Part shown: positions 48,717-58,175 of the stretch, piece by piece
Layout: each line of letters begins with the position of its first letter
How positions within the stretch are numbered: the first letter of the stretch is position 1
NCBI GenBank assembly: GCA_015179045.1
Contig: WHUZ01000006.1
Span: 744,001-808,000 of the forward strand
Origin: Kalaharituber pfeilii
Taxonomy: Eukaryota; Ascomycota; Pezizomycetes; Pezizales; Pezizaceae
Direction: 5' to 3'
Length of the DNA: 64,000 nucleotides
The notes under the pieces: model-generated
The model's database searches: none
What the model saw: the letters and a program-made list of their open reading frames with translations, nothing else
What the model was told of the DNA's origin: nothing
Made by a program: the position numbers and the translations under genes

Positions 48717-49337
48717 GTCTTGCGCATTTCTGTGTCTGTATCTGATCTTTCAACAATATTGCCGTGTCTTTCAACAGCTTTTCTCAAATCCCAATCAGTG
48801 AATGCAGAATTGTTTTCATCAAATGTCACTGGCTTCAAACACCTGGCGGCTTTGGGGTTCCCAAACGCGCTATATTCTTTTCTTTGGCACGAGCACATGG
48901 GCATTGCAGCCAAAAATTCTGGGTGATGTAGCTCCGGCACCTTCCATATCACGCGAGTCCAGAGTCACTCAGCATACTCACCACCATCTCTTGGATTGAT
49001 ATGTAATTCTGTTGTAGTATGCTCTTAAACTGTGCATAGTCATACTCCCCACACCCATTATCACATTGGAATCTATATGTCAGTTCAATATATACCTATA
49101 GTTCAAGTGCCCAAAATGACAGTCCCATATGTCAAGGTGAGTAGACGACGATAACGAAGACAAAGCAATGACAGAGAAACGAGATGATAGGCGATGAAAC
49201 GTCAGGAAGTGAGATAGTAGCAGACGAAACGGTAGAAAGCGAAGTGACAGACGAAGTGGTAGGAATGACTGGAGCAGTGGCGAAGGTATGAGGAAGTCGA
49301 AAGTATACTGCTCATGTGGTTCCAGGGTGGCGTTCGC

Positions 49338-50384
49338 TTAATTCGATTCGATGGTAAAGTCCTCTGACTTCGATCTTTGGAACCGATTTCGTAATTCCTT
49401 TGACCTTTTGCGTATATAGCAATCCTTCATTTTATGACCTCTCTTTAAACAGTACCAGCAGAGTTGTGATGTATCTTCGTCATTGTTATTTTCATTCTCT
49501 TGACCTTGACTTCTATAGCCTCCACGTCGTCCGTCACGGTATCCACCACAATATCCACCTCGGTATCTACCTCGGTATCCACGGCCAAGATAACCACCTT
49601 TTTCATTGTATGAGTCGCTGCGAGAGACCATAGCAGACGATTGTTGAACAGCATCTCCTTCTAAATCCAATTCAAATTCTAGGAGCATGTTGATAGTGTA
49701 GTCAAGAGTGCGTGTATCAGCAGGACGTTCTAAAAGGTATCGCCTGTAGAAATCAAACTTTGAAGGTAACCGCTTTAAGGCGTGCTTGATGAGTTGATTG
49801 TCGGTAATAGTATAGTCGGTTTGTGCAAGCTCGGTTTGATATCCCATTAGACGGCCAAAGTAGTCATTTACAGACTCTGTATCTTTCATTTTGTCTTTAA
49901 GATATGTATCATGAATGCGCACAGCTCGGGCCTCATTTGATAGGGCACTGTATCGGCGCTCCAGGGTCTCCCATAATGCTGCAGGATCCTCGATGTCAGA
50001 AAGTTGAGACTTAATCCGATTCGTCAATGTGCCGTAAATGATTGATGCTGCCTTTGACGTGCGTATTCTATAACGCTTATCCCTTGCTGCTGCTAATTTT
50101 CGGGCTGTTGATGATTTTCGAGCTGTATCATCATCACTCTCTGACGATGATGATGAGGAGGATGATGATGATGATGATGACGATTGCGTAGTATCAGTAG
50201 TAGGAGATGTTTCCTTACGTAAAGCAATATCTAGAAAATTGTGGGCTTTTAGAACCACGGTGATCTCTTTCTTCCATTGTAGGTAGTTTATTTCCGTGAG
50301 CTTTGTTACAATTCCATACTTATCACGATATACGTCGGTAGCGGCTAGTGTGGCAGTTGCAGATGCAGCGTTGTTGTTTGACAT
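49338..50384 (-). CDS. Copia Gag (UBN2-type capsid with zinc knuckle), 348 aa
   Basis: Structural protein of the retrotransposon particle. The start is ATG at 50384 (MSNNNAASATATL). The N-terminal half has the UBN2/gag-polypeptide pattern: YLQWKKEITVVLKAHNF, then IYGTLTNRIKSQLSDIEDPA, LWETLERRYS, and a leucine-rich segment around NQLIKHALKRLPSKFD. A Ser run followed by acidic residues lies near residues 65-85, encoded by a TCA/ATC-rich microsatellite. The C-terminus has an RGG-like stretch (GRGYRGRYRGG) and one zinc knuckle CWYCLKRGHKMKDC (Cys-X2-Cys-X4-His-X4-Cys). The frame is free of stops, in contrast to the broken pol. Confidence 0.92.
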   Translation of the reverse strand: MSNNNAASATATLAATDVYRDKYGIVTKLTEINYLQWKKEITVVLKAHNFLDIALRKETSPTTDTTQSSSSSSSSSSSSSSESDDDTARKSSTARKLAAARDKRYRIRTSKAASIIYGTLTNRIKSQLSDIEDPAALWETLERRYSALSNEARAVRIHDTYLKDKMKDTESVNDYFGRLMGYQTELAQTDYTITDNQLIKHALKRLPSKFDFYRRYLLERPADTRTLDYTINMLLEFELDLEGDAVQQSSAMVSRSDSYNEKGGYLGRGYRGRYRGGYCGGYRDGRRGGYRSQGQENENNNDEDTSQLCWYCLKRGHKMKDCYIRKRSKELRNRFQRSKSEDFTIESN

Positions 50385-50600
50385 TGTGAAAGTTGTAAGC
50401 ACCGAAATGGTAATGCGAAGGTAGTCTGATTTCGTGTGGGTTGAGCGAAGTTGAGTGATGTTAAATGATGTGAGAATGCAATGTGTGCAGGTGATGTTGA
50501 TTGTATTGTATTGAGGTGTTTAGTGATGTTACAGTGAGAATGTGACGTTGTGCAGCGATGTAGTTCAGCGTTCTGTATTGAAGTGTTGAAGCCTTAATCC

Positions 50601-50612
50601 GGGCTCATAACC
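50601..50612 (-). promoter_or_regulatory. Copia primer-binding site matching the anticodon arm of tRNA-iMet
   Basis: Directly inside the 5' LTR the element strand reads GGTTATGAGCCC. Its complement GGGCTCATAACC is the anticodon stem-loop of initiator methionine tRNA (CAT anticodon). Drosophila copia and many fungal Copia elements prime from a tRNA-iMet half cut in the anticodon loop, so this fits that mode rather than priming from the tRNA 3' end. Confidence 0.88.
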
Positions 50613-50884
50613 TGTAGCAACATATGCGGAAAAGATGCACAGGGATGCGTATAGTATTGTTCACTCTTATGTCTTGTGTATTCAACGTACAGTATGTGCT
50701 CCTAACATCCACCTATTTATAGACATGAGCTGCTAGCAAATTGTGCGAGTATAAAGGTTGCTCATCATCACAACACGTATCCACAACTTAGATTCCTCAT
50801 CACATGGAATAACCTTATACCATAATCTCGGTTCATAGTCTCGGTTCATAGTCTCGGTTCATATGCATTGCATAATCTTCAACA
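50613..50884 (-). repeat. Copia LTR (5' LTR in element orientation)
   Basis: Identical in all 272 positions to the copy at 46062-46333. The downstream target duplication GCGGC follows at 50885-50889. Confidence 0.95.
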
Positions 50885-50890
50885 GCGGCA

Positions 50891-51739
50891 AAGTCTGTGG
50901 AATTATGCAGAGCCAAGATACTCACGTGGATTCACGTGGTACTTCTGTAGCTATGGGGCCTACGGTACTGGTATGGAGCCAAGGAAAAGTGGTGTAAAAA
51001 AGGACGAAAAGTCTGTGGAAATTTTTGTATGGGAAACCCGCAAAATTTTTCCACAGACTTTTAGTATGATAAAATGCTATATACACGACAACACTAATAT
51101 ATGAGAAAATGCAAAAATTTCGTAAAACGACTCAAAAAAAAAAATATTGCAACCATGGAACGCACTTGAAAAACTCAAAAAACTTGAAACTTGTAGGAAG
51201 AAATAAAAAAAAAAAAAAAAAAACTCATACCACAAGTGAAAATCAATAGGCGTCGCCTCCCCATCAGGCTGTTGCTGAAAGAGGGGGGGGTATGTGTCGT
51301 ATACTGTATACTTGTATATAAGGAGGGGCAGGACGGAGATTCTGCTCCTTTCTCCTAACCTACATCATACAAGTACAGTTCTTTCTTAAGATTTCCGGCT
51401 TTGAGAGAAGGAATTCTCCCACAGTACTGTTCTCGTGCCCAGCGGAGTACTAGTGCTAGCGGAGGACTGTCAACACTAATAGAAAAATCATTAAGTTAGC
51501 TAACAAGTTAGATATAGTAGAAAAGCTATCAAACCTACCTATTGAGCTGAAGCTGCTGATAGAGAGCAATCAGACGTGAAAACAGAGAGCTACCGATACC
51601 GGGCTCTCATGATCTACTGTTTATTTTCTGTTGCAACCGCGCGCGTTCAACTTGTTTACTGACTGACCTATCACAGCTGCAGCAGAAGTACCATGTTAAT
51701 CCACGTGAGTACCTTGGCGCTGCATAATTCCACAGACTT
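50891..51739. mobile_element. 849-bp element with 20-bp perfect terminal inverted repeats
   Basis: The ends AAGTCTGTGGAATTATGCAG and the exact reverse complement at 51720-51739 are extended by a further near-match inside (AGCCA against TGGCG). An internal hairpin at 51007-51062 repeats the same core, AAAAGTCTGTGG. No transposase frame is present. Target duplication is not evident. The Copia element inserted one base outside its left end. Confidence 0.75.
51007..51062. other. Hairpin with arms sharing the TIR core
   Basis: AAAAGTCTGTGGAAATTTTTG is followed 13 bp later by its near-exact complement. It shares AGTCTGTGGAA with the element termini and may be a nested short copy or a subterminal palindrome. 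Confidence 0.8.
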
Positions 51740-51745
51740 ACTGGC

Positions 51746-52976
51746 AACCCCGAGTACATGGCGTCGTGCTTGCTTGTTTATGAGAGTTGGGGAGATCAAG
51801 AATTCTTATACCCTTTGTCAGCACTTCGTACTTCGTAGTTCCTGCTTCGTAACGAGCTTCCTTATCTTAAAGTCCCACCTTGCTTATTCCCTCGCCTGGC
51901 GACGAGGGATTTTTACCGTATATCGCTTATTTTACATTCGAGGAGCATGCCAGCTTTGAGATCCTTCATTTTATTATCCAATCAATTTATATAAGTTAGA
52001 GAATCTCACCGAAAGCATCAATACGAGTAGCTCATCCTTCACCCCTCTTCCTTCACCCCACCCTGCCAGGGATCGGCAGCACTATGGTATGTTGTATGGC
52101 ACGTTGTGTATTGTGTACTCGTAGGGAAGGTGGGCGACAGAGATAGCGGACAAGGTGGACAGCGGACGAGGCAGACAACAGGCGAGATGACAATGGACGA
52201 GATGATATTAGGCGAGGTGACAGCGGGCAAGATGAATGGTGGAGAGCCAGAAGTGTTACTGTATTAAATGATAACCAAAAATGTAGGAGCACAAGGATCC
52301 CATAAGAGAGGGAATTTCCATAAAGATTAGGGCTCATAGAGTACAATATTATTATATTATTATAGTTTCTCACATCTCATTTACAGCCCCATTGAAGAGT
52401 TTTATTTGAGAGATATTTATTTGAGGGATATTTATCTTATAACATACCGTATTTGACCACTCAATGATTGGTGCCACTCGTTGATCACTCTCTTGAAATG
52501 TAACAAAGTTTACAAGGTCTCTACAAAAAGTCTTTAAGGATCACCAAAATATCTGAAAAGCTGAAACAATATCTTAACAGAATTATTACATGCTGATTCT
52601 CTTCTTTTTGCAAAATCTGTGATTTTGCATTTGTCAAACATCTTTCTCAAATATCAGCTTACTTCTCTACATTCTCATATTTTCTCTATTTTTTTAATCT
52701 TTTCAATTTTTTTAAGTGAGTCAAGCAATTTCATGCTATTCTCTATCTTCATCTTCTCATCAAGTAAAAAGAGATCAAGACCCCTAACTCAGTCACTCTT
52801 TGGTCAATTCTATCAAAACTACATTCATTTTGAAGCTCTTTACTCACCGATTATTTTCCTTCTTTCCCCGTTCAATTAGGAGGCGTAGTCGTGGAGTTAT
52901 TTCAAGTGAAACTTTTCTTGTAATCACATCAACAAGGAACTTCAGGGACTGTTTTTGAAGCTGACCTTAACGTCGA
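51746..52976. other. Intergenic, AT-rich
   Basis: No recognised gene. A degenerate GACGAGGTGACAGCGG-like repeat is seen at about 52140-52235, and the remainder is AT-rich with TTATTATATTATTA motifs near 52345. Confidence 0.5.
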
Positions 52977-53542
52977 CGATGTGACACGGGCCGTTGCGGC
53001 AAGGTTCTACGATGATACCGCCAAAGAAAACCTGTTCCCCGACACAACAGAGTTACACTACTTTACACTCAGTAACGAGATCGACACTCACAAACGCCTG
53101 GAAGACCCTTCTTTTGTCTTCCATATTACGGCGCCTTCCTTGGCCTTGGCTTTACTGGCGTGGAGACTGGCGTGATTATACGGGAGTTACTGTTTAGTAA
53201 CTTTGGCGGGTTCTCGGATAGACTACGCGCCAGAGGCAAGTGGTGTATAATTATGCGGTGCAGCTGCAAAAACGTGACATCTACCATGGGGACATTTCGG
53301 CGCGAAACTTCGGCCTGAAAGCACCGGCGCTGTCGACAGGAAATAACTGCTGAATCTCAGAATATCCAGCCTAGAGCTGTTAAAAGCGACGAACGAGGTT
53401 CGGGATAAGTAACAGTATCGAGGATATTTTGATTTTTGACTTTTCTCATGCAACCTTCTTTGATGAGTACCATCCGGAAACGCGTGGGGAGTTGAGGGTC
53501 GTTAAGCAGAAAATTATTGATCCCTTATATACAGAAGAGTGA
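52977..53542 (+). pseudogene. Fungal-type protein-kinase-like pseudogene, several frame breaks
   Basis: Pieces in all three frames line up in kinase order. The first frame reads RAVAARFYDDTAKENLFPD to about 53120. A shifted frame gives LGLGFTGVETGVIIRELL. A third gives KRDIYHGDISARNFGLKAP, a catalytic loop of the HGDISxxN type (about 53260-53310). The last gives IEDILIFDFSHATFFDEYHPE, a DFS activation-loop start (about 53415-53470), ending at TGA 53540-53542. At least three shifts plus internal stops make it inactive. Homopolymer errors cannot explain them all, because the breaks are not all at runs. Its relation to the intact kinase gene at 54984 is only at family level. Confidence 0.75.
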
Positions 53543-54618
53543 GCAGTCAACAGTTAAGAAAGTGAGATCGAGTTATTAAAGGGGTTTATTCTACTGGCCA
53601 AATAAAGTTATCATTGCCAATGACATGAACGCCACGAGCTTAATTCAGTTTAGAGAATACCAGCCTACTATCCCCTGTTGACCTCTCTGTTTTATGTGTA
53701 GCGACTGTGTGCTTCTCCTTTGCTATTCGCGCTTTGAGCTCGAACTTGTGCTTATAGCACTTTCAGGCATTAGTGCTTCGAAGGGGAAATAACCCTTTGG
53801 TTGCTCCCACGTAGCGAGATTCTTTTTCTTTCCCCTGGGGGGGGAACTGAACACAAGCTCCGTTGCTATTTTCATACAGCATAGTTATTCCGTTGTTTAT
53901 CCAGCATGTTGCAGATCCGAAGAAACAAAGGGAGCGTTGATGTTCGGTTGATCGGCGCCACGAATTTTCTGGAAACCAAGTCGGTCCCTGAAACCCCGAG
54001 TTCTTCATCAAGAGCCGAATTGAGCCCTTCCGGCTAAATTGGGATGAAGTGCCAGGGGCCGTAAATCCGGGGTGCGTCCGAGTTCTTTCCACCAAAACTT
54101 GGGGTTGTCTGACGACGACAGAGCGATGAGGACCATATTATACGGTCCCTCCAGGGATCGTGCCGGAGATAGGCCCGTTTCCGCTTCTTGAAGCATTCGT
54201 TTCCCCTTACCGTGCATTTATCGAGTATAAAAATGGCTCTGAAACCCGGAAATCCAATTTGTGGATAAAACAATCTCCTGAGTCATGCCCTTTCCGCCTT
54301 TCCTCTCGGGTTGAAGCTCTGGGGAAGCGGCTTCCGGAGAATTTTTTGAACGGCATGCCATCGCATCGCATGTTGCATGTCGCGAGATGGAGCAACTCCG
54401 AGGCAATACTGTGCAGGATGGAAAGTTCTTTTCCGTTTCGCATCGGCCCGTGAGGCTTGCCTCGGGTGGACTTTGTTCTATTCCTCGCTTGTTTTTCGTT
54501 AGGTATAAAACTGCCCGTGTTGTCGCAGGATGAATTGCCTTGAGGCTGCGATTGCACATTCTCGTCAACGCAGCTATCTTTATCATACCCTTTTTGTTAA
54601 AGTACTAGACCACGCAAA
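53543..54618. other. Spacer upstream of the pectate lyase fragment
   Basis: No recognised gene; overlapping open frames on both strands lack homology. A TATA-like TATAAAAC-type motif (GGTATAAAACT) at about 54502-54512 lies some 110 bp before the pectate lyase start and may be its original promoter. Confidence 0.45.
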
Positions 54619-54909
54619 ATGAAGTCTGCCTTCTCGCTTCTCCCCGCGCTCGTCGGCCTTGTCGCTGCCGCCTGCGACGATGCTGCTGACAGCGGCTTCG
54701 CGACGCTGAACGGTGGAACAACCGGTGGTGCGGGCGGCGAAGTCGTTACAGTCACCACGCAGGAGGACCTGGCAAACTATGCAGGTGCAGAAGAACCCTA
54801 CGTCATCAAGATCCCGCAGCGAATTGATATGGACCCCGAGGGCACGGAGATCGAGGTTGCGTCTGACAAGACGATTATTGGGGCGGGATATCTAGCTAGA
54901 CATGAATAA
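54619..54909 (+). pseudogene. 5' fragment of a secreted pectate lyase (PL1) gene
   Basis: The 96-codon frame starts with a clear signal peptide (MKSAFSLLPALVGLVAAA). It continues with NGGTTGGAGGEVVTVTTQED and EIEVASDKTIIGAG, the N-terminal beta-helix start of family PL1 pectate lyases. These cleave polygalacturonate in plant cell walls outside the cell. Homology ends abruptly after IGAG, followed by five unrelated codons and TAA. A whole enzyme is about 320 aa, so roughly 70% including all catalytic residues is missing. No continuation was found in any frame before the kinase gene on the other strand. It is a truncated duplicate or a gene broken by rearrangement. Confidence 0.85.
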
Positions 54910-54983
54910 ATGAATAGCCCGCTTCCGGAATGTTTCGTAGTGTGCAATTTATGGCAGGCCGAGATACCGCATACGAGCCCTTG

Positions 54984-56057
54984 TTATCCTTCGATGATGT
55001 GCATGTTATCGAGAGAAGAACCACGGGACAAGTTGCGTAACCAAACGGGAGGCTCCCAGACTTCTTTCACGCGATCAGTTATGGCCTTCCTCGTGTCGCC
55101 GTAGGTGTGCTCAAGCCACGATTGCCAATCCCAGTCGATCCAGGCCCCGAAAACCGAATGTCGGCCCCATGCGGCATGGTAGCGGAGAAGTGGCGGGACT
55201 GGAACTTCCGCTGTGCATTGGTCGAATATCTCCCTGTCACAAGATCTTCCAAAATCGATAATTGACACTCTTGACGGACTCTTAGGATTGACAATAACGA
55301 CATTCCGTGGGTAGGTGTCCCGGTGGTGTATGCCGTGATTATAAATTGCTGACTCCGAATCGACCACCGCCTTCAGCAAGCTCTGCCGTTCTGATTGCGA
55401 AAAAGCTTTCGCATCGAGTTTGTCCATCGTTATACCCCGGATCCGTTCCATAAGGATCAACCTGACATTACGTCGCCGCTGTTTATCTCCGCTATAAACC
55501 GGCAGTTCAAGCGTGTAGGAGCCGTAATATTTCGGAATAATGCTGCCCTGCAACTCTCTGAGAGTAACATATGCAGAAGCCTCATGTGAATAATCATGAT
55601 CAACACAGGGAAAAGGGTCCCCGTCGTCTTGTTGGTGATCAAAGTAGAGTGGGTCATAAAATTTGGCAACCAAGTGATTTGGTAGAGCTGACGTGCGGTT
55701 TGATACGTGAACCAAGGCCAGTTGCGCACTGTGATTATCCCCAAGCCTTATCGCCTCAACAATTTTCAGATGCAAGACAAGCGATCCAGTTTCACCGGCT
55801 AATGGAGGATGGAGGAGACAGCGTTCAAGTGGATGTATCTCTTGTCGTTCACGGCTTGTGTCCTGGTTATAGCCACGTTTCTGGCTGTTTGTTGGAGGAG
55901 GCGGGGTGTGAGATTGAACTTGGAACTGCTGGCCAGGAAAGTAAGGTAGAGGTGGTTTGCCAACATTGTGCCGCACGCAATAGCTGTCACTTAGAGGAGC
56001 GGTCATGATCAGATATTTTTCCCTCGCTGTAATCAGTTTGAGAGTGTTAAGAACCAT
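54984..56057 (-). CDS. Protein-kinase-like protein, 357 aa
   Basis: Predicted kinase-fold protein of a fungal-expanded group; substrate unknown. Motifs in order: the beta-3 lysine in LVAKFYDP; a likely ATP-side segment with HDYSHEASAYVTLRELQG; a hinge-like LILMERIRGITM; the catalytic loop HHRDTYPRNVVIV with HRD and Asn; the metal-binding IDFGRS; then a C-lobe with IDWDWQSWLEHTYG. All key residues (Lys, HRD Asp, Asn, DFG Asp) are in place and the frame is uninterrupted, so activity is possible. There is no obvious glycine-rich loop before the lysine, typical of atypical fungal kinases. ATG at 56057 is the first Met; ATG at 56006 is an alternative. The stop is 75 bp from the end of the pectate lyase fragment, on the opposite strand. 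No intron is needed. Confidence 0.78.
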   Translation of the reverse strand: MVLNTLKLITAREKYLIMTAPLSDSYCVRHNVGKPPLPYFPGQQFQVQSHTPPPPTNSQKRGYNQDTSRERQEIHPLERCLLHPPLAGETGSLVLHLKIVEAIRLGDNHSAQLALVHVSNRTSALPNHLVAKFYDPLYFDHQQDDGDPFPCVDHDYSHEASAYVTLRELQGSIIPKYYGSYTLELPVYSGDKQRRRNVRLILMERIRGITMDKLDAKAFSQSERQSLLKAVVDSESAIYNHGIHHRDTYPRNVVIVNPKSPSRVSIIDFGRSCDREIFDQCTAEVPVPPLLRYHAAWGRHSVFGAWIDWDWQSWLEHTYGDTRKAITDRVKEVWEPPVWLRNLSRGSSLDNMHIIEG

Positions 56058-56374
56058 GGTTGGAAGTTGGTGTAGTTCGATGGGTGAAAGCTTAAAGTCC
56101 GAGCGAGCAGTGACAGACACCCAGTGGTCGGCCCTCCGCCAAAGCTCCCACTGCTCTCGGATTTACCAGCCCACTTTGCTCGCACTACAAAGCACCACAA
56201 CAGCCAACAGCTACATTTATTATCTGCCTGTCAAGTAGTCAGCTGCGCTTTTTTTCACCCAAATGTGGTGTCTAACCCATCCCGCTGATTTTCTATTAAT
56301 TTTGATAAACCACACTTAGCATAACTGAGCGCCCCCGCAAAGTTGTCCCAACAATCTGAACCGGGGAGCAAATC

Positions 56375-58175
56375 ATGGACCGTCCACGCCGGCGTAAGTC
56401 TGCCTGGTCTGTTTTATGTTGTGAGACTTATCTAACAGTGTATCCTGTTCTATAGGGGAGCTCCGCCGTTTAAATGGAAGCGTCTGGGATGGGCAGACAG
56501 GTAATGACATCGTTGTTTTATCGCCGGGCATGCAGTCTGACATACATGAACATTTATTACCTGGGAAGAACTAGAGATATCACATGAGCCAGTCGCTGAT
56601 AACGTTCTTATAGATGTCTTCCAGGTCAATAAGTCATTGGACTCTGCCCTTAAGAAGAATACTGCCTTCATCAAACGCCTCCGCACCGGGATCACCGCCT
56701 CCGCGCAGTCAACCTTCCTCACAGAGATCCGCACCTTGTCGCTACACAAATATCTGTCGGAGATCATTGCCGCGTTCTACGAAGGCCTATGCAAGCTCAA
56801 GACTAGCGGAGAAATCGCAGCGGGAGTGGAAGTCGCCAGCGCGCTCCATCAACGATTCGGCCCCGATGAATTTACAAAGCAGCTCGGGTGGCTTCTGGGC
56901 CGTGGCATGAGCGCACCCGACAAGGCACAGATAAAGTCCTGGAGTCAAGATATGCGCGAACGCGAGGAAAAGGAACGCCTGGCTAGACACAGAGTTTTAC
57001 TCCGCGTCGTGACGGAGCTGTGGCTCGTAGGCGTTCTCCGAAGTCTGGAAGATGTGGAGAGGCCTGAGGATGCAAAAGGGAAGGATGGTGCGGCGAGTAT
57101 GCCAGGTAAATCCGCCGATGGGTCCGCGAAGAACAAGGCGTTGCAAGGGACAAAAGGAAACCAGGATAAGGAGGCAGAGCCGTTTCCGCTGGAGGTCCTG
57201 AAAGACCTGCTGGGGTACGACCGTGAGCACCTGAACCTACCGCTCGCTGTCTTGTTCGCCAGAAGTTACAGTTGGGATATTCTCGGTTCAAGGGCTACGG
57301 GCGAGGGCCGTAAAACAGTGGAGGCTGATGGCGCCACGACGACGGCGGCTTCTTCCAAGGATGCGCCTGAAGCCGGATCGGGAGACGAGTCTGCGGTTAT
57401 TGCGGATTCGACCGATGACCCGTCCTTGATCTCCGACGGTATGCAACAGCGTTTCAAAAACATCCTTAACCGGTATTTGGAGGATGTTAAGAAGCACATT
57501 GTCCGTGACCAGAACGCCCTCAGTAACCAGAACCGCCGGAACGCGGAGACTTACGTGAAAGTCGGAGAAATCCTGGAAGACCGCCAGGCGAATTTTAAAA
57601 AGCAGACAAAGGCTCACGAGAAGCTCGTGTCGAATGCGCAAGTGCTATGCGAGGTTTTGGGTTCCGAGATGCCTGACCTTGGGAAGAAAGAGGGGACCGA
57701 TGCGACAGCTAGTGGAAGCATTGGCCTCGTGAAAACTGGCGAATACCTGCGAGGACAAGGAGAAGGTGCAGGCATCTGGGAGGACGAAGAAGAAAGGCGA
57801 TTTTATGAGAATCTTGCCGACCTCAAGGGGAAGGTGCCTGCAGTCCTTCTCGAAGATGGTAAAAAGAAGAAGACTGACGGTGAACTTACCAACGGCGCTG
57901 CTCTTGACACGGCAGCCAAAAAAGAAGACATGTCTGAGGAGGCGCAGCCCGAGCAAGGCGATCGGGACGGTGATGAACAGTCTACTGCAATTGCCAACAA
58001 GAACATCGGCGCACAGGTCGATGCACTGCTTGCGAAACTGCCGGAACTTCAGAACAAAGACGCAGTTGACCAACTAGCGCTGGACTTTTGCTTCTTGAAT
58101 TCAAAGGCTTCTCGCAACAGGCTCATCCTCATACCTTTAAGAACGACCCAGGTTCCTTCAACTCGTGTTACATGA
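56375..58175 (+). pseudogene. UPF2/NMD2-like gene truncated to its N-terminal part, 3 exons, 541 codons
   Basis: UPF2 bridges UPF1 and UPF3 in nonsense-mediated mRNA decay. Exons 56375-56393, 56456-56500 and 56614-58175 splice in frame (GTAAGT..TATAG; GTAATG..TATAG). The N-terminus reads RELRRLNGSVWDGQTDVF and KNTAFIKRLRTG, followed by the first MIF4G domain (LHKYLSEIIAAFYEG, FGPDEFTKQLGWLLGRGM). Later conserved pieces are LKDLLGYDREHLNLP and DQLALDFCFLNSKASRNRL. Homology stops at NRL, where the second MIF4G domain would start, and 16 unrelated residues follow before TGA. UPF2 is about 1,050-1,150 aa, so half the protein, including MIF4G-2/3 and the UPF1-binding end, is lost. The retained half has no frame break, and no other frame continues the homology. 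Probably a partial duplicate; whether it is expressed is unknown. Confidence 0.82.

Larger units (their letters stand above)
46062..50884 (-). mobile_element. Ty1/Copia LTR retrotransposon, 4823 bp, full-length but pol-defective
   Basis: Two identical 272-bp LTRs (46062-46333 and 50613-50884), with TG..CA borders, enclose the internal region. The target duplication GCGGC is exact at 46057-46061 and 50885-50889. Coding is on the minus strand: an intact gag, then a decayed stretch with a GAG-pre-integrase-like trace (WDCHFGHLNY), a repeat-expanded region, and fragments of reverse transcriptase and RNase H. The order gag, integrase region, RT, RNase H is that of Copia. Protease and the integrase core are not found. 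Because the LTRs are identical while pol is broken, the copy was probably mobilised recently by proteins supplied from elsewhere. Confidence 0.95.

Noticed and set aside
53763..54586. Several 100-120-codon frames on the minus strand before the pectate lyase piece
   Set aside because: No recognisable motif, mutually overlapping, and no splice structure that links them to a known protein.
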